NCBI GenBank assembly: GCA_913050325.1
Contig: CAJWZP010000001.1
Location: forward strand, 65,611 to 129,610
Reading direction: 5' to 3'
Source: an uncultured bacterium
Lineage (GTDB): Bacteria; Desulfobacterota_D; UBA1144
DNA: 64,000 nucleotides
The notes under the pieces are model-generated. The model was not told the DNA's origin. It ran no database searches and saw only the letters and a list, made by a program, of their open reading frames with translations. The first letter of the stretch is position 1. Each line of letters opens with the position of its first letter. Shown here one piece after another: positions 31,042 through 41,606 of this stretch. Made by a program: the position numbers and the translations under genes.

Positions 31042-31887
31042 TTGGCTATAAAAATCATACTTGCTGATAGTGCTGGTGTTTGTTTTGGAGTTGAAAAAGC
31101 GGTTTCCTCTGCGGAATCAGAATTAAAATCGAGCAAGCGTGTTTCATCTTATGGGCCACTTATCCATAATCCTCAGAGTATTGAAAAATTAGAGAAACAG
31201 GGTTTGAATGTTATTAATGAAATTAACAATCAAAAAGGAACAATAATTATCAGAGCTCACGGAATAACAATTGATGAAGAATCTAAATTAAATTCTAATG
31301 AGTCAAAAGTAGTTGATATGACATGTCCAATTGTAAAAAGATTACAATTTGCGGTTAAGGCACTGACTGAAGAAAGCTATCATGTCATTATAGTTGGTGA
31401 TTATAATCATCCAGAAATAATAGGAGCTAAAAGCTATGGGAACAATAATGTCTCGGTTATCCAATCTATTGAAGATATTAAGAAGTTAAGAATTACAACC
31501 AAAAAAATAGGAATAGTTGCTCAAACCACAATACCTGTTGAGAACTTTTGGGAAGTTGTTAATGAATTTAAAAAAAATAAAGAATTAGATATAAAAGTTA
31601 TAGATACTCTATGTGATGATATTCATAATAAACAATTAGAGGCTAAAGAAATAGCAAAAGATGTTGATATAATGCTCGTAATCGGAGGAAGAAACAGCTC
31701 GAATACAAAAGAAATCGCAAAACTGTGTAAAGAGATAAATAATTCAACATATCAAATTGAAACTTTTAAACAACTTAAAGAATTAAATTTAAACCTTAAG
31801 AATAAAACTGTAGGTATTAGTGCTGGTGCGTCAACACCTCCGTGGATAATTAAAGAGACTATTGATAAATTAATGATGGCAAAATAA
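31042..31887 (+). CDS. ispH: 4-hydroxy-3-methylbut-2-enyl diphosphate reductase
   Basis: AGVCFGVEKAVS, IIIRAHGIT, VDMTCPIVKRLQ, SAGASTPPWIIKE; TTG start. Confidence 0.97.
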   Translation: MAIKIILADSAGVCFGVEKAVSSAESELKSSKRVSSYGPLIHNPQSIEKLEKQGLNVINEINNQKGTIIIRAHGITIDEESKLNSNESKVVDMTCPIVKRLQFAVKALTEESYHVIIVGDYNHPEIIGAKSYGNNNVSVIQSIEDIKKLRITTKKIGIVAQTTIPVENFWEVVNEFKKNKELDIKVIDTLCDDIHNKQLEAKEIAKDVDIMLVIGGRNSSNTKEIAKLCKEINNSTYQIETFKQLKELNLNLKNKTVGISAGASTPPWIIKETIDKLMMAK

Positions 31888-33488
31888 TGATTCAACCAAA
31901 ATTAAAAGATATAAATATAAATATTCCTGAGATAGGTAAAAAAATTCTATGTAAGTATTCTAGAAAAGATTCCGATTTTATTTACATTGAATTTGGATTT
32001 AAATCAGAAGGAAGAATAAAAATTAGTGAATTCTCAGCAGAAGATATAAAAAACATTAAAGATAGTAATTTTGAAGCAGAATTCATTGATGATTCTTTTT
32101 CGTTCCCAATCTTATCAATAAAAAGAATTAAATTAATAAATGAGAAAGAATCTTTAATAAAAAAAATTAAAAATAAAGAAAAATTAAAAGTTAAGTTTAC
32201 CGCTAAGAAAAAAGATCACTTAATAGTTAACGTTGGTGAATACTTTAAAATTAGTGGAAAAATTTATATGTCAGAAATTCCTCAATATCTATGGGATAAA
32301 TTTTATGAAACAAACGAAGAAATAATATGTATAGCAATAAATGACGATTTGAAAAATTGTTTATTTTCAATAAGTGAAGCTCATTGTATGGATGAAAAAC
32401 TCTTTTTCGAAAAAACAGATTATAAAATAAATGAAGATATTGAAGGAGAAGTTCTAAATATTAGTGATGATAGTGTCTTATTTATTTTTGATGGTTTAAT
32501 TAAATCAATAAACAATAAATACTTAACTTGGAATATTGATAAAAATATAAAAAAAATATTTAAAAAACATTACTACTACAAATTTAAAATAATAAAAATC
32601 AGTAAAGAAAAAAACATTATAGAGCTAGAGTATATTCAAAAATCAAATACTAATTGGGATAGCATTATAAAATTGCAAAAAAACAATGAAATATTGACTG
32701 GGCAAATAATAAATATTAAAGATTTTGGAATTTTTATAGGATATGAAAACGTTTTTAATATTTTTATATCTTCAAATGAATGTTCATGGAATAAATATAA
32801 AAAAAATGAATTTATAATAAACAAAAAAATAAATTTTAAAATATTAGAAGTAGACATTAAAAATAAGAATATAAAAGGTTCAATCAAGAGATGTGAGCCT
32901 AGTCCTGAAGAAATTTTTTATTTAAATAAATCTGAAAAAATAGTTGAAGTATCATTTACAAAAGAATTAGAAAAGCTTTTTTTGGGTAAAACTGTTGATG
33001 GTTTGAATTGTATAATGTTTAAAAATGATATTTCATGGAACCCAGAGAAATGTACTATAGATATGGATAAAAACATTAGATGTAAAATAAATGGACTATC
33101 TAAAAGAAAAGATTCTTTAAGTGTTGGAGTTAAACAACTCAATGAAAATCCTTGGATTAAATTTAAAGAAAAATATAAAATAAAAAATATAATGCAAGAT
33201 AATAAAATAATAGAGATAAATAAGGATGAAATAATCATAGATATTGAAGAAAATAATAAAGCAATTTTTCCATTGAAACTTGTTAGTGAGAGCTCTCTTG
33301 TTAGAGCTAGGGAAGAAGGGCTAATTTCAGGAATAGTAAATAAAATAAATGAAAAAAATAATAGAATTATATTAAACAATTTAGATTATGAAAGAGTAAA
33401 TAGTGATAATGAAATTAAATTATTTAAACAAAAACAAGGAGATTATGAAACTAAATTAGGTGATTTAATCAAAATAGAATTAAAATGA
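31887..33488 (+). CDS. Divergent S1-repeat protein, probable ribosomal protein S1 homologue
   Basis: Directly after cmk-ispH; NEILTGQIINIKDFGIFIGYENVFNIFISSNECSW and NPWIKFKEKYKI are S1-like; several degenerate repeats. Confidence 0.75.
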   Translation: MIQPKLKDININIPEIGKKILCKYSRKDSDFIYIEFGFKSEGRIKISEFSAEDIKNIKDSNFEAEFIDDSFSFPILSIKRIKLINEKESLIKKIKNKEKLKVKFTAKKKDHLIVNVGEYFKISGKIYMSEIPQYLWDKFYETNEEIICIAINDDLKNCLFSISEAHCMDEKLFFEKTDYKINEDIEGEVLNISDDSVLFIFDGLIKSINNKYLTWNIDKNIKKIFKKHYYYKFKIIKISKEKNIIELEYIQKSNTNWDSIIKLQKNNEILTGQIINIKDFGIFIGYENVFNIFISSNECSWNKYKKNEFIINKKINFKILEVDIKNKNIKGSIKRCEPSPEEIFYLNKSEKIVEVSFTKELEKLFLGKTVDGLNCIMFKNDISWNPEKCTIDMDKNIRCKINGLSKRKDSLSVGVKQLNENPWIKFKEKYKIKNIMQDNKIIEINKDEIIIDIEENNKAIFPLKLVSESSLVRAREEGLISGIVNKINEKNNRIILNNLDYERVNSDNEIKLFKQKQGDYETKLGDLIKIELK

Positions 33489-34318
33489 AAATAAGATATA
33501 TACTAATTATTAGCGTACTTTTATTATTTGGATTTGGCAGTCTTAGCAAATTATTTGAATCTGATAAGATTGCTGTTTTAGAGATAAAGGGTGTTATTGA
33601 AAATCCAAAAAAAATTATAAACTCATTAGCTGATATTAAAAATAATGAAATTTATAAAGGTCTTATTGTTAGAATTGATTCACCTGGCGGAACAGTTGGA
33701 TCTTCTCAGGAAATTTATTCTTTTATTAAAGAAATACAAAAAAAAATTCCTGTAGTAGCTAGCATTGTTGATATTGGAGCATCGGGTGGGTACCTCATAG
33801 CTTGTAGTGCAGAGCATATAATAGCCAATCCTGGTTCTATAACAGGAAGCATAGGAGTTATTAGTCAATATTACGATGCATCAAAACTTCTTAGCGATCT
33901 TGGACTAAATATTGAGGTTCTGAAAAGTGGAGAATTCAAAGATTCAACTTCACCTACTAGACCACTAAATGAGAATGAAAAGAAAATGCTAAAGTCCGTC
34001 TTAGAGGATATTCACAATCAATTTAAAAATTTAGTCAAAAAAGAGAGAAATTTAACTGCAGATCAGCTAGATTTTGTATCAAAAGGGCAAATTTTTACGG
34101 GATTTCAAGCAAAACAATATAAGCTTGTTGATGATCTTGGTGGAATACTGTTAGCTAAAAAATATATTGAAAATAAAGTAAACCTTATTGACTTAAAATT
34201 TGAATATTTCCCAAAGAAAAAAGAGAGACTTTTGGACCAAGTATTACCCGAAAATATAAACTTCAAAAATGTTTCAAGTATAATTTTTAAAAAAATTTTC
34301 TTCTTATATACCCCCTAA
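33485..34318 (+). CDS. sppA: Signal peptide peptidase SppA, S49 family
   Basis: VRIDSPGGTVGSSQEIY, DIGASGGYLIACSAEHIIANPGSITGSIGVI, GEFKDSTSPTRPLN. Confidence 0.93.
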   Translation: MKIRYILIISVLLLFGFGSLSKLFESDKIAVLEIKGVIENPKKIINSLADIKNNEIYKGLIVRIDSPGGTVGSSQEIYSFIKEIQKKIPVVASIVDIGASGGYLIACSAEHIIANPGSITGSIGVISQYYDASKLLSDLGLNIEVLKSGEFKDSTSPTRPLNENEKKMLKSVLEDIHNQFKNLVKKERNLTADQLDFVSKGQIFTGFQAKQYKLVDDLGGILLAKKYIENKVNLIDLKFEYFPKKKERLLDQVLPENINFKNVSSIIFKKIFFLYTP

Positions 34319-34327
34319 TAATTAAAT

Positions 34328-34636
34328 GTGTTAAACTCAATAATAATGATAAGAGCAATTATAATTTCTTTTATTTTCATTCTTTCTTTAGTATTTATTT
34401 TCCAGAATCAAAGTGTTTTTCTTTCAGAATTTAATATTTCATTAGATTTCTTTGTATTTAGTTTTGAGGAAAGAATTCTTAATAATGCTGTACTAATTGT
34501 AAGTTCTTTTTTAATTGGTGCTTTAATTACACTTGTTTCAATTGGGCTTGGAACAATTAAAAAAAGCAGAGAAATTGCAAACCTTAAAAAGAAAATATCG
34601 TTGACTAGTGTTAAAAATGAAAATGAAGAAAAATAA
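34328..34636 (+). CDS. LapA/DUF1049-like two-TM membrane protein
   Basis: Two TM segments with FIFQNQSVFLSEF between and a Lys-rich tail; position downstream of S1/sppA; start could be GTG 34328 or ATG 34346. Confidence 0.7.
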   Translation: MLNSIIMIRAIIISFIFILSLVFIFQNQSVFLSEFNISLDFFVFSFEERILNNAVLIVSSFLIGALITLVSIGLGTIKKSREIANLKKKISLTSVKNENEEK

Positions 34637-35561
34637 ATTAAATCAAAAACCTAAGTGGATTAAATCAAAAATACCTAAGGGTGATAACTATTTAAATCTA
34701 AAAAAATTAACAAAAAAAAATAATCTTCATACCGTGTGTGAAGAAGCAAAATGCCCAAATCTTGGCGAATGCTGGAGTGCAGGAACATTAACTTTTATGA
34801 TATTGGGAGATACTTGTACTAGAAGCTGCGGATTTTGTGCAGTAAAAACAGGTTTTGGTGGACAGATAGACCAATTAGAACCTAAAAGATTAGCTAGAGG
34901 AATCGAAAATTTAAAAATGAACAATAATAATATCGAACATGTTGTTATAACATCTGTAAACAGAGATGATAAAAATATAGATAGTGCCAAGATATTTTCT
35001 AATTCAATTAAAGAAATAAAAAAGTTAAATCTTGATATTAATGTAGAAGCCTTAATTCCTGACTTCTTGGGTAGCACTGATGCATATGATTATATTATTG
35101 ATTCAGCACCAAATGTTTTAAATCATAATATTGAAACTGTTAAAAGATTATACAAACACAGACAAAATACAGGAACAGAAAAAAAGAGGGCAGTTCGACC
35201 ACAAGCAAATTATGAAAGGTCTTTAAAACTTTTAAAATATTTCTCTCTTAATTCATCTATTGTAACCAAATCTGGAATAATGATTGGACTTAGTGAAGAA
35301 AAAGATGAAGTTATTGAATGTATAAACGATTTATCAAATTCGGGATGTAAAATTATTAATATAGGTCAATATCTACAGCCAACTCCAGAACATATCAATG
35401 TCAGTAAGTACTATTCTTTGGAAGAATTTGAAAATTTTAAATTTTATGCTGAGAATTACACCAGAATTAAAATAGCAGATTGTGGGCCCATGGTTAGAAG
35501 TTCTTATAGAGCTGAAAAACAATTACTACAACTTAAAGAAAAAGAAGATTCAGCAATATGA
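34608..35561 (+). CDS. lipA: Lipoyl synthase
   Basis: CEEAKCPNLGECWSAGTLTFMILGDTCTRSCGFCAVKTG (two Fe-S cluster Cys motifs). Confidence 0.96.
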   Translation: MLKMKMKKNKLNQKPKWIKSKIPKGDNYLNLKKLTKKNNLHTVCEEAKCPNLGECWSAGTLTFMILGDTCTRSCGFCAVKTGFGGQIDQLEPKRLARGIENLKMNNNNIEHVVITSVNRDDKNIDSAKIFSNSIKEIKKLNLDINVEALIPDFLGSTDAYDYIIDSAPNVLNHNIETVKRLYKHRQNTGTEKKRAVRPQANYERSLKLLKYFSLNSSIVTKSGIMIGLSEEKDEVIECINDLSNSGCKIINIGQYLQPTPEHINVSKYYSLEEFENFKFYAENYTRIKIADCGPMVRSSYRAEKQLLQLKEKEDSAI

Positions 35562-36745
35562 AATTTATTATGCTTCAGGCTGATGGTATGCCAGATCGAC
35601 CTATTAAAGCATTGGAAAATCTTACACCATTAGAAGCCGCAAATACTCCTTGCTTAGATTCTATTGTTCAAAATTCAGAACTGGGGTCAGTAAATCATAT
35701 TCCTAAAGGATATAAGTCTGGAAGTGATGTTGGGAATCTCAGTGTTCTTGGATATGATCCTAAAAAATATTTTACAGGTAGATCGCCACTTGAAGCTGAA
35801 AGCATGGGAATAGAATTAGATGAATTTGATACAACCTTAAGATGTAATCTGGTAAATATTCAAAATAATGTAATGGAAGATTATTCTGCGGGTCATATTA
35901 GTACAGATAAATCTCATGTATTTATAAACTATTTAAAAAAATTTGTTGATAATGATATTTGTGCTTTGTATCCGGGAGTAAGTTATAGACATATTTTAGT
36001 TTATAAAAATGACATTAGTGATATTAATACTACACCTCCTCATGATATTCTAGAAAAAGATATTTCTTCTTATTTACCATCAGGAAATGGAAGCGAAAAT
36101 CTCAGAAGCATTATTAAAGAATGTTCAAGCAAAATACAAGATCTTAGAAATGAAAATTCTATAATTAAAAATGAAAAAGTAACAGATGTATGGCTATGGG
36201 GTGAAGGAAAAAAAACTATTCTCCCAAATTTTACAGAAATGACTGGTAAGAGTGGATCAGTCATTTCAGCTGTAGATTTAGTAAAAGGAATAGGTAAATG
36301 TGCAAATTTAAAAATTATTGATGTTCCTGGAGCTACAGGATATTTAGATACAAATTATAAAGGTAAAGTCGAAATGGGAATTAAATCTTTAGAAAATAAT
36401 GATTTCTTAATGTTACATATTGAAGCTCCTGATGAAACAGGACATGAAGGTGATTATGTAAAAAAAATTAAGGCAATTGAAGATTTAGATTCAAAAGTTA
36501 TTAAACCTTTATTGGATGGCTTAGAATCAAAATATGATAATTTTAAATTATGTATTGTATCTGATCATCCAACTCCAATTGAACTACGCACACATAGTTA
36601 TGAGTATGTCCCGTATCTAATATTTGATAACAAAACAAACTTAAATAATCATAATCAAAAAAGATTTACAGAGAAAATTGTTGATAATTTAGATAATGTG
36701 ATTCATGATGGATATAAATTAATAAATAAATTATTTGGTATCTAA
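35558..36745 (+). CDS. apgM: 2,3-bisphosphoglycerate-independent phosphoglycerate mutase, archaeal type
   Basis: MLQADGMPDRPI, AANTPCLDSI, GSDVGNLSVLGYDP, HIEAPDETGHEGD, VSDHPTP. Confidence 0.92.
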   Translation: MKFIMLQADGMPDRPIKALENLTPLEAANTPCLDSIVQNSELGSVNHIPKGYKSGSDVGNLSVLGYDPKKYFTGRSPLEAESMGIELDEFDTTLRCNLVNIQNNVMEDYSAGHISTDKSHVFINYLKKFVDNDICALYPGVSYRHILVYKNDISDINTTPPHDILEKDISSYLPSGNGSENLRSIIKECSSKIQDLRNENSIIKNEKVTDVWLWGEGKKTILPNFTEMTGKSGSVISAVDLVKGIGKCANLKIIDVPGATGYLDTNYKGKVEMGIKSLENNDFLMLHIEAPDETGHEGDYVKKIKAIEDLDSKVIKPLLDGLESKYDNFKLCIVSDHPTPIELRTHSYEYVPYLIFDNKTNLNNHNQKRFTEKIVDNLDNVIHDGYKLINKLFGI

Positions 36746-37462
36746 TTTTGCCTTATTCCAGGCTTCATCATCATTAATATTTTCACTTTTTTTTATATCT
36801 AAAAATTTATTTGCTCTTTTAATAAATTTTTTTGTACTAGAGTTAAGAGCGATATCAGGGTTTAGTCTTTCAAATCTACAAATATTTATACAAGTAAATA
36901 AAATATCTCCTACTTCATTTTCAATATCATTTATGGAACCTTTTACCAATGCGGTTTCATATTCTTCAATTTCTTCTTTTAGTTTATTAATTAATTCTTG
37001 TTTAGATTGAAATTCTAAGCCTTTTTTAGCATATGATGATGAAACTTTTAAAGCTCTTTTGGATGATGATTCAATTTCGTCATAATTATAAACTTTTTTA
37101 TTGATATTTTTTTGATTATCCCAAATTTTTTTTGCCTCTTCAGGAGTTGAAGCATTTTCATTACCAAAAACATGTGGGTGCCTTTCAATAAGTTTAAATA
37201 TTAGTGAACCAATAATATTTTTTAAGTTAAACAATTCCTTTTCTTCAGATATATTTGCAATGAATAATACTTGTAATAAAAGGTCACCAGCCTCTTCTTT
37301 TATGTTATCAACATCATTATTATCTATGGCATCAATTAACTCATAAGCTTCTTCTAATATATGGCCTCTTAAGCTATTAAGGGTTTGCTCTTTATCCCAG
37401 GGACATCCATCTTCACTTCTTAACCTCTTTACAATTTCTACAAGTTCATCAAAATTTTTCAT
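36731..37462 (-). CDS. mazG: Nucleoside triphosphate pyrophosphohydrolase
   Basis: LRSEDGCPWDKEQTLNSLRGHILEEAYELIDAI, EEAGDLLLQVLF. Confidence 0.96.
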   Translation of the reverse strand: MKNFDELVEIVKRLRSEDGCPWDKEQTLNSLRGHILEEAYELIDAIDNNDVDNIKEEAGDLLLQVLFIANISEEKELFNLKNIIGSLIFKLIERHPHVFGNENASTPEEAKKIWDNQKNINKKVYNYDEIESSSKRALKVSSSYAKKGLEFQSKQELINKLKEEIEEYETALVKGSINDIENEVGDILFTCINICRFERLNPDIALNSSTKKFIKRANKFLDIKKSENINDDEAWNKAKLDTK

Positions 37463-38569
37463 CTAGATGCTAAAAAATTTAGGAAATTTAGTTAAATTTT
37501 TGATTCCATTTTCAGTCAATGCAACCGTATCCTCAATTCTAATTCCTCCAATTTTTGAATAGTATAAACCTGGCTCAACGGTCACTACATAACCCTGCTT
37601 CATCTTCTCACTAACTTTAGAGATACGAGGTGGTTCATGAATATCTAGACCAAGTCCGTGACCCGTTGAATGAATAAACCCATTTGGTATGTCACCATCG
37701 AAATTTGTTTTAAATCCATTTTTTGTAAAAAGATTCAAAATCTCATTATGAACTTTTGAGCCACTTATTTTAGGTTTCAAAATTTTTAAACCTAAATTTT
37801 GTCCTTTTAAAACTATATTATACATTTCTAATAAATTATTATTTGGCTTACCTTTACAAACGGTTCTTGTAATATCACCATAATATCCTGATATAAGACT
37901 TTTAGGGAATATATCAATAACAATGGGTGTAAATGGTTTTATTGGTCCAGATCCATGGTGATGAGGTAGTGATGATTGGTAACCACTAGCAATTATACAA
38001 TCAGGACAAGTTAAGGAATATTTTGCTAATTCTTTTTGGCAAAAGGATATTAAAAATTCTGATGTTAGGGTTTTAGAATTATGAATTAACCTATTATTTT
38101 TCAATTTTGAATATTTAATTATATTTATAATTTCTTTCATAACTTTTTCTGTATCAATCATAACTTTTTTAATCATCTTTATTTCTTGATCATTTTTTTT
38201 CAACCTATCTAAATAAAAAATAGAGTTTTCTGAAATATTTTTTTTAATATTTTTTTTAAGATTTATATAAATATATGATGGGAAATTATATGGCAATTCT
38301 AGCACCTTAACTTTAAATTTATCCAAAATATTATTCAAAATAGTGATTATTGAAAATTTTTTATTTTTATTTATGAAATCATTAATTTTTAATACATAAT
38401 CTACATTTGCTTCAATACAACCACGTTCATATTCAAGATCGTTTAATACCAAGTATTTTTTATTCTTTATTTCAAAGAAGATGATAGGGTCAGGAGCTTT
38501 AAATTTTGAAATATAAAATAAATCTTGAGAATTATTGGTATTATCATAAATCAGTTTCATTTTAGCCAT
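37463..38569 (-). CDS. M24 family Xaa-Pro peptidase
   Basis: GYYGDITRTVC, STGHGLGLDIHEPP, VTVEPGLYYSKIGGIRIED. Confidence 0.92.
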   Translation of the reverse strand: MAKMKLIYDNTNNSQDLFYISKFKAPDPIIFFEIKNKKYLVLNDLEYERGCIEANVDYVLKINDFINKNKKFSIITILNNILDKFKVKVLELPYNFPSYIYINLKKNIKKNISENSIFYLDRLKKNDQEIKMIKKVMIDTEKVMKEIINIIKYSKLKNNRLIHNSKTLTSEFLISFCQKELAKYSLTCPDCIIASGYQSSLPHHHGSGPIKPFTPIVIDIFPKSLISGYYGDITRTVCKGKPNNNLLEMYNIVLKGQNLGLKILKPKISGSKVHNEILNLFTKNGFKTNFDGDIPNGFIHSTGHGLGLDIHEPPRISKVSEKMKQGYVVTVEPGLYYSKIGGIRIEDTVALTENGIKNLTKFPKFFSI

Positions 38570-38639
38570 AAAGCTAATATATCATAAACCTTCCAATGAT
38601 TATGGTTGATATGCAAAAAAAATACTTTAAAATATTAAT

Positions 38640-38963
38640 ATGTTTAATATTAGTGAAAAAGCGGTTTCAGAAATTTCTAGACTATTAAATGAAGAAGACG
38701 ACAATACCATGTTTCTTAGAATAAAAGTTGTCCCTGGTGGTTGCTCTGGTTTTTCTTATGAAATGGGTTTTGATAATGAAATTGGTGATACTGATCAAGT
38801 ATTCGAAAAAAACAGTGTTAAGGTTGTTATAGATAAATTTAGTTATGGTCATGTAGATGGTGGTACATTAAATTTTTCTGATGGTCTTAATGGTACAGGA
38901 TTTGGTATAGAAAATCCTAATGCTACAGCACAATGTGGCTGTGGATCATCCTTCACAGTTTAA
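38640..38963 (+). CDS. A-type iron-sulfur carrier (IscA/ErpA family)
   Basis: VVPGGCSGFSYEMGF, CGCGSSFTV C-terminus. Confidence 0.94.
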   Translation: MFNISEKAVSEISRLLNEEDDNTMFLRIKVVPGGCSGFSYEMGFDNEIGDTDQVFEKNSVKVVIDKFSYGHVDGGTLNFSDGLNGTGFGIENPNATAQCGCGSSFTV

Positions 38964-40632
38964 TTTTAATTAAATACAAAACTATCCCAATTCCAATTAA
39001 ACCATATATAGTTGCGATATAGAACATTCCTAATGAAATGTTTATAATGGAATAAATCATTAATATGATTCCAAAAGAAAAAAGAAATGAATTTCCTATA
39101 TTTTTAAAACTCAATGATGTTTCTTTTTTTTCAAAAATACTCCAGTTTCCATCTGGCTTTACTTTAAAATAAAAATCTTTTAGTTGATCAAGATCTGTTG
39201 GTTTGGTATAGAAAGTAGCTAATAATCCCATTAAGATTGAAATAGGAATAATTAGTAATTTTTTGAAGAAAGTAGCTTCAAGGACTCCTACATAATCTAA
39301 AAAAAAGAAAATTAATGTAATAAATATAGATGTCAAAATTGAAACAATCTCAGACCATGCATTTATTCTCCAGTAAAACCATCTCGCTAAAAGAAAAAAT
39401 CCAAGTCCAGAGCTAACACTCCAAAGAAAAATCCATACTCTACCTATATTATCGATTGATAAACCTATTATTAATGCAATAGTTAAAAAAACTACACTAA
39501 AGATTCTTCCAATAGTTACTAATTTTTTTTCACTTTTAACTTTTAAAAAATATTTACATATATCATTAACAATATATGATGAACCCCAGTTAACTTGTGT
39601 GCTTATCGTTGACATGTATGCAGAAATTAATGCAATTAAGATTAAGCCCTTAAAGCCAGGTGTTAAATAATTTTTTATCATTATTGGAAAAATTTTTTCT
39701 GAGTCAGATATGGTAGATGTCTGAAATATTACTAATGATGCAAAGCCAATAAATAACCATGGCATTAATCTTAGAACATAATGATTCAATATAAACCAGA
39801 CTGTTCCTAAAGCTCCATCTCTTTCGGTTTTTGCTGAACATAGCCTTTGAATTATGTAGCCTCCTCCATCTGCATTGTGAGAAGTCCACCAAACTACTGT
39901 TATATAAGCTATAAATGTTAAAAAATCATCATAATTGAAAATATTAGGTATAAAAGATGTTTTATCAGATGGTAAAGATTTTACAATTTCAAAATAATTA
40001 CCAAAACCCCCGATTTGATCAGAATTTATTATAAAAAAGGCTAATATTATTGACCCAGCAAAAGCAATAAAATACTGAATAAAGTCATTAATCATAACAC
40101 CTCTAATGCCACCCAAAGTTGTATAAAACATGGCTGTTAATGTAGAGATAAGTAATAAAATAAAGGTATTATCACCAATAATTACAGTGAATATTTTTAT
40201 GAATGCACTTATAATCCAAGCAGAAATAATTAAATTGAAAAAAACTGAAAAATAAAAAGCTTTAAATAATTTTAAAATTCTAGACGCATTACCAGAATAT
40301 CTATAGTCTATTAACTCATTATCAGTTAGAACTCCTATTCTTTTCCAATATTTTGAGAAATAGAAAATTATAAGACAATGAGTAAAAAGAAAAGACCACC
40401 AAAACCAGTTTTTCCATGTTCCTGCTGTATAAATCCATCCAATGATTACAAGAGGCGTATCTATAGATAAAGTTGTAGCAACCATTGAGGTTCCTAAGAG
40501 CCACCAAGAGCTACTTCTTCTGGATAAAAAATACGAATCAATACTGGACGAAGATTCCTTACTTACATATATACTTAGTGAAATTGTAAAGATTAAATAA
40601 ATTGAAATAATTAAAATATCATATGGATGCAT
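38953..40632 (-). CDS. Sodium/solute symporter (SSS family)
   Basis: SYFLSRRSSSWWLLGTSMVATTLSIDTPLVIIG, multiple TM helices, STISTQVNWGSSYIVNDI; end of murQ-anmK-nagZ operon. Confidence 0.88.
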   Translation of the reverse strand: MHPYDILIISIYLIFTISLSIYVSKESSSSIDSYFLSRRSSSWWLLGTSMVATTLSIDTPLVIIGWIYTAGTWKNWFWWSFLFTHCLIIFYFSKYWKRIGVLTDNELIDYRYSGNASRILKLFKAFYFSVFFNLIISAWIISAFIKIFTVIIGDNTFILLLISTLTAMFYTTLGGIRGVMINDFIQYFIAFAGSIILAFFIINSDQIGGFGNYFEIVKSLPSDKTSFIPNIFNYDDFLTFIAYITVVWWTSHNADGGGYIIQRLCSAKTERDGALGTVWFILNHYVLRLMPWLFIGFASLVIFQTSTISDSEKIFPIMIKNYLTPGFKGLILIALISAYMSTISTQVNWGSSYIVNDICKYFLKVKSEKKLVTIGRIFSVVFLTIALIIGLSIDNIGRVWIFLWSVSSGLGFFLLARWFYWRINAWSEIVSILTSIFITLIFFFLDYVGVLEATFFKKLLIIPISILMGLLATFYTKPTDLDQLKDFYFKVKPDGNWSIFEKKETSLSFKNIGNSFLFSFGIILMIYSIINISLGMFYIATIYGLIGIGIVLYLIKIKL

Positions 40633-40637
40633 TATTA

Positions 40638-41606
40638 TTAGCTTAACCTAGACTTTTTAAATTTTAGAACTTTAGAAATTTTATTTTCATAAAATTCATG
40701 ATTATTAAAATTTAAATTTTCTAAAATTTTTAATGTTTTTAAAGGATCAACAGGATCTAATAAAAGGTCTCCACCTGATTCAAAAAAAGATTTAGTTATA
40801 AATATATCATCATAATTTTTTGTTAAAGAATTCATTCTCATTGAATCACTCATTAATAAACCTTTATAATTTAATTTTTCTCTTAAAAATTTGTTTAAAA
40901 TATTATTTGAAAGAGTAGCAGGAAGTTTTTTTGTATCAAAAGCTTTATACCATCCATGGGCAGTCATTATCAATTTAACTTTAGATAATAAATTAATAAA
41001 TATTGATATGTGATTTTTTTTAAGTTCATCTAAAGATAAATTTGAACTAAAAATATCTTTATGCGTATCGCCATTTAAACATCCATGTCCAGGAAAATGT
41101 TTCAAACAAGGTTCTATTTTATTTTCTCTACATGATTGAATAAAAATATTAGCAACTTCTATTATTTCACTAGTATCAACACCTAATACTCTATTTTTAA
41201 GAATATCAAGATTATTAGAATTGTTATCAACAACAGGAGCCAAATTACAAAAGATATTATTTTCTTTTAATTCTTTATTAATTTTATTATAAATTGAGTA
41301 TAAATCTTTAATATCTTTTCTTATATATTGATCTGATAAAAGATATCCCTCTTTACATCTATGGCCAAGGCCCTTTTCAGCATCTATGAAAAAGTAATAT
41401 TCTTGAATATTTTTTTTTATTTCTTTTTTAAAGTTTTCTAAAGCTGAAATAGGAAATGGTTCCTTTTTACCAAATTCGACTACATCTGTTGAAAATAAAA
41501 TGAATGAATCAAATCCATATTTAGATGATAATTTAAGAGCATAATTTATCGAATCTTGCGAATTTAAATTAACTCTTGGAATTATTAAATTTGATAAAAT
41601 ATTCAT
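40638..41606 (-). CDS. nagZ: Beta-N-acetylhexosaminidase, GH3 NagZ-like
   Basis: LKHFPGHGCLNGDTHKD, LLMSDSMRMNSL; flanked by anmK. Confidence 0.85.
   Translation of the reverse strand: MNILSNLIIPRVNLNSQDSINYALKLSSKYGFDSFILFSTDVVEFGKKEPFPISALENFKKEIKKNIQEYYFFIDAEKGLGHRCKEGYLLSDQYIRKDIKDLYSIYNKINKELKENNIFCNLAPVVDNNSNNLDILKNRVLGVDTSEIIEVANIFIQSCRENKIEPCLKHFPGHGCLNGDTHKDIFSSNLSLDELKKNHISIFINLLSKVKLIMTAHGWYKAFDTKKLPATLSNNILNKFLREKLNYKGLLMSDSMRMNSLTKNYDDIFITKSFFESGGDLLLDPVDPLKTLKILENLNFNNHEFYENKISKVLKFKKSRLS

Noticed and set aside
32918-33379. 153-aa minus-strand ORF opposite the S1-like gene
   Set aside because: Hydrophobic Phe/Ile/Leu/Ser-rich sequence is the expected antisense of a Lys/Glu/Asn/Asp-rich gene
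38570-38639. Imperfect inverted repeat ATATCATAAACC...GGTTGATAT between the M24 peptidase and the A-type Fe-S carrier gene
   Set aside because: Weak, AT-rich, with gaps in pairing; could be chance in a divergent promoter region
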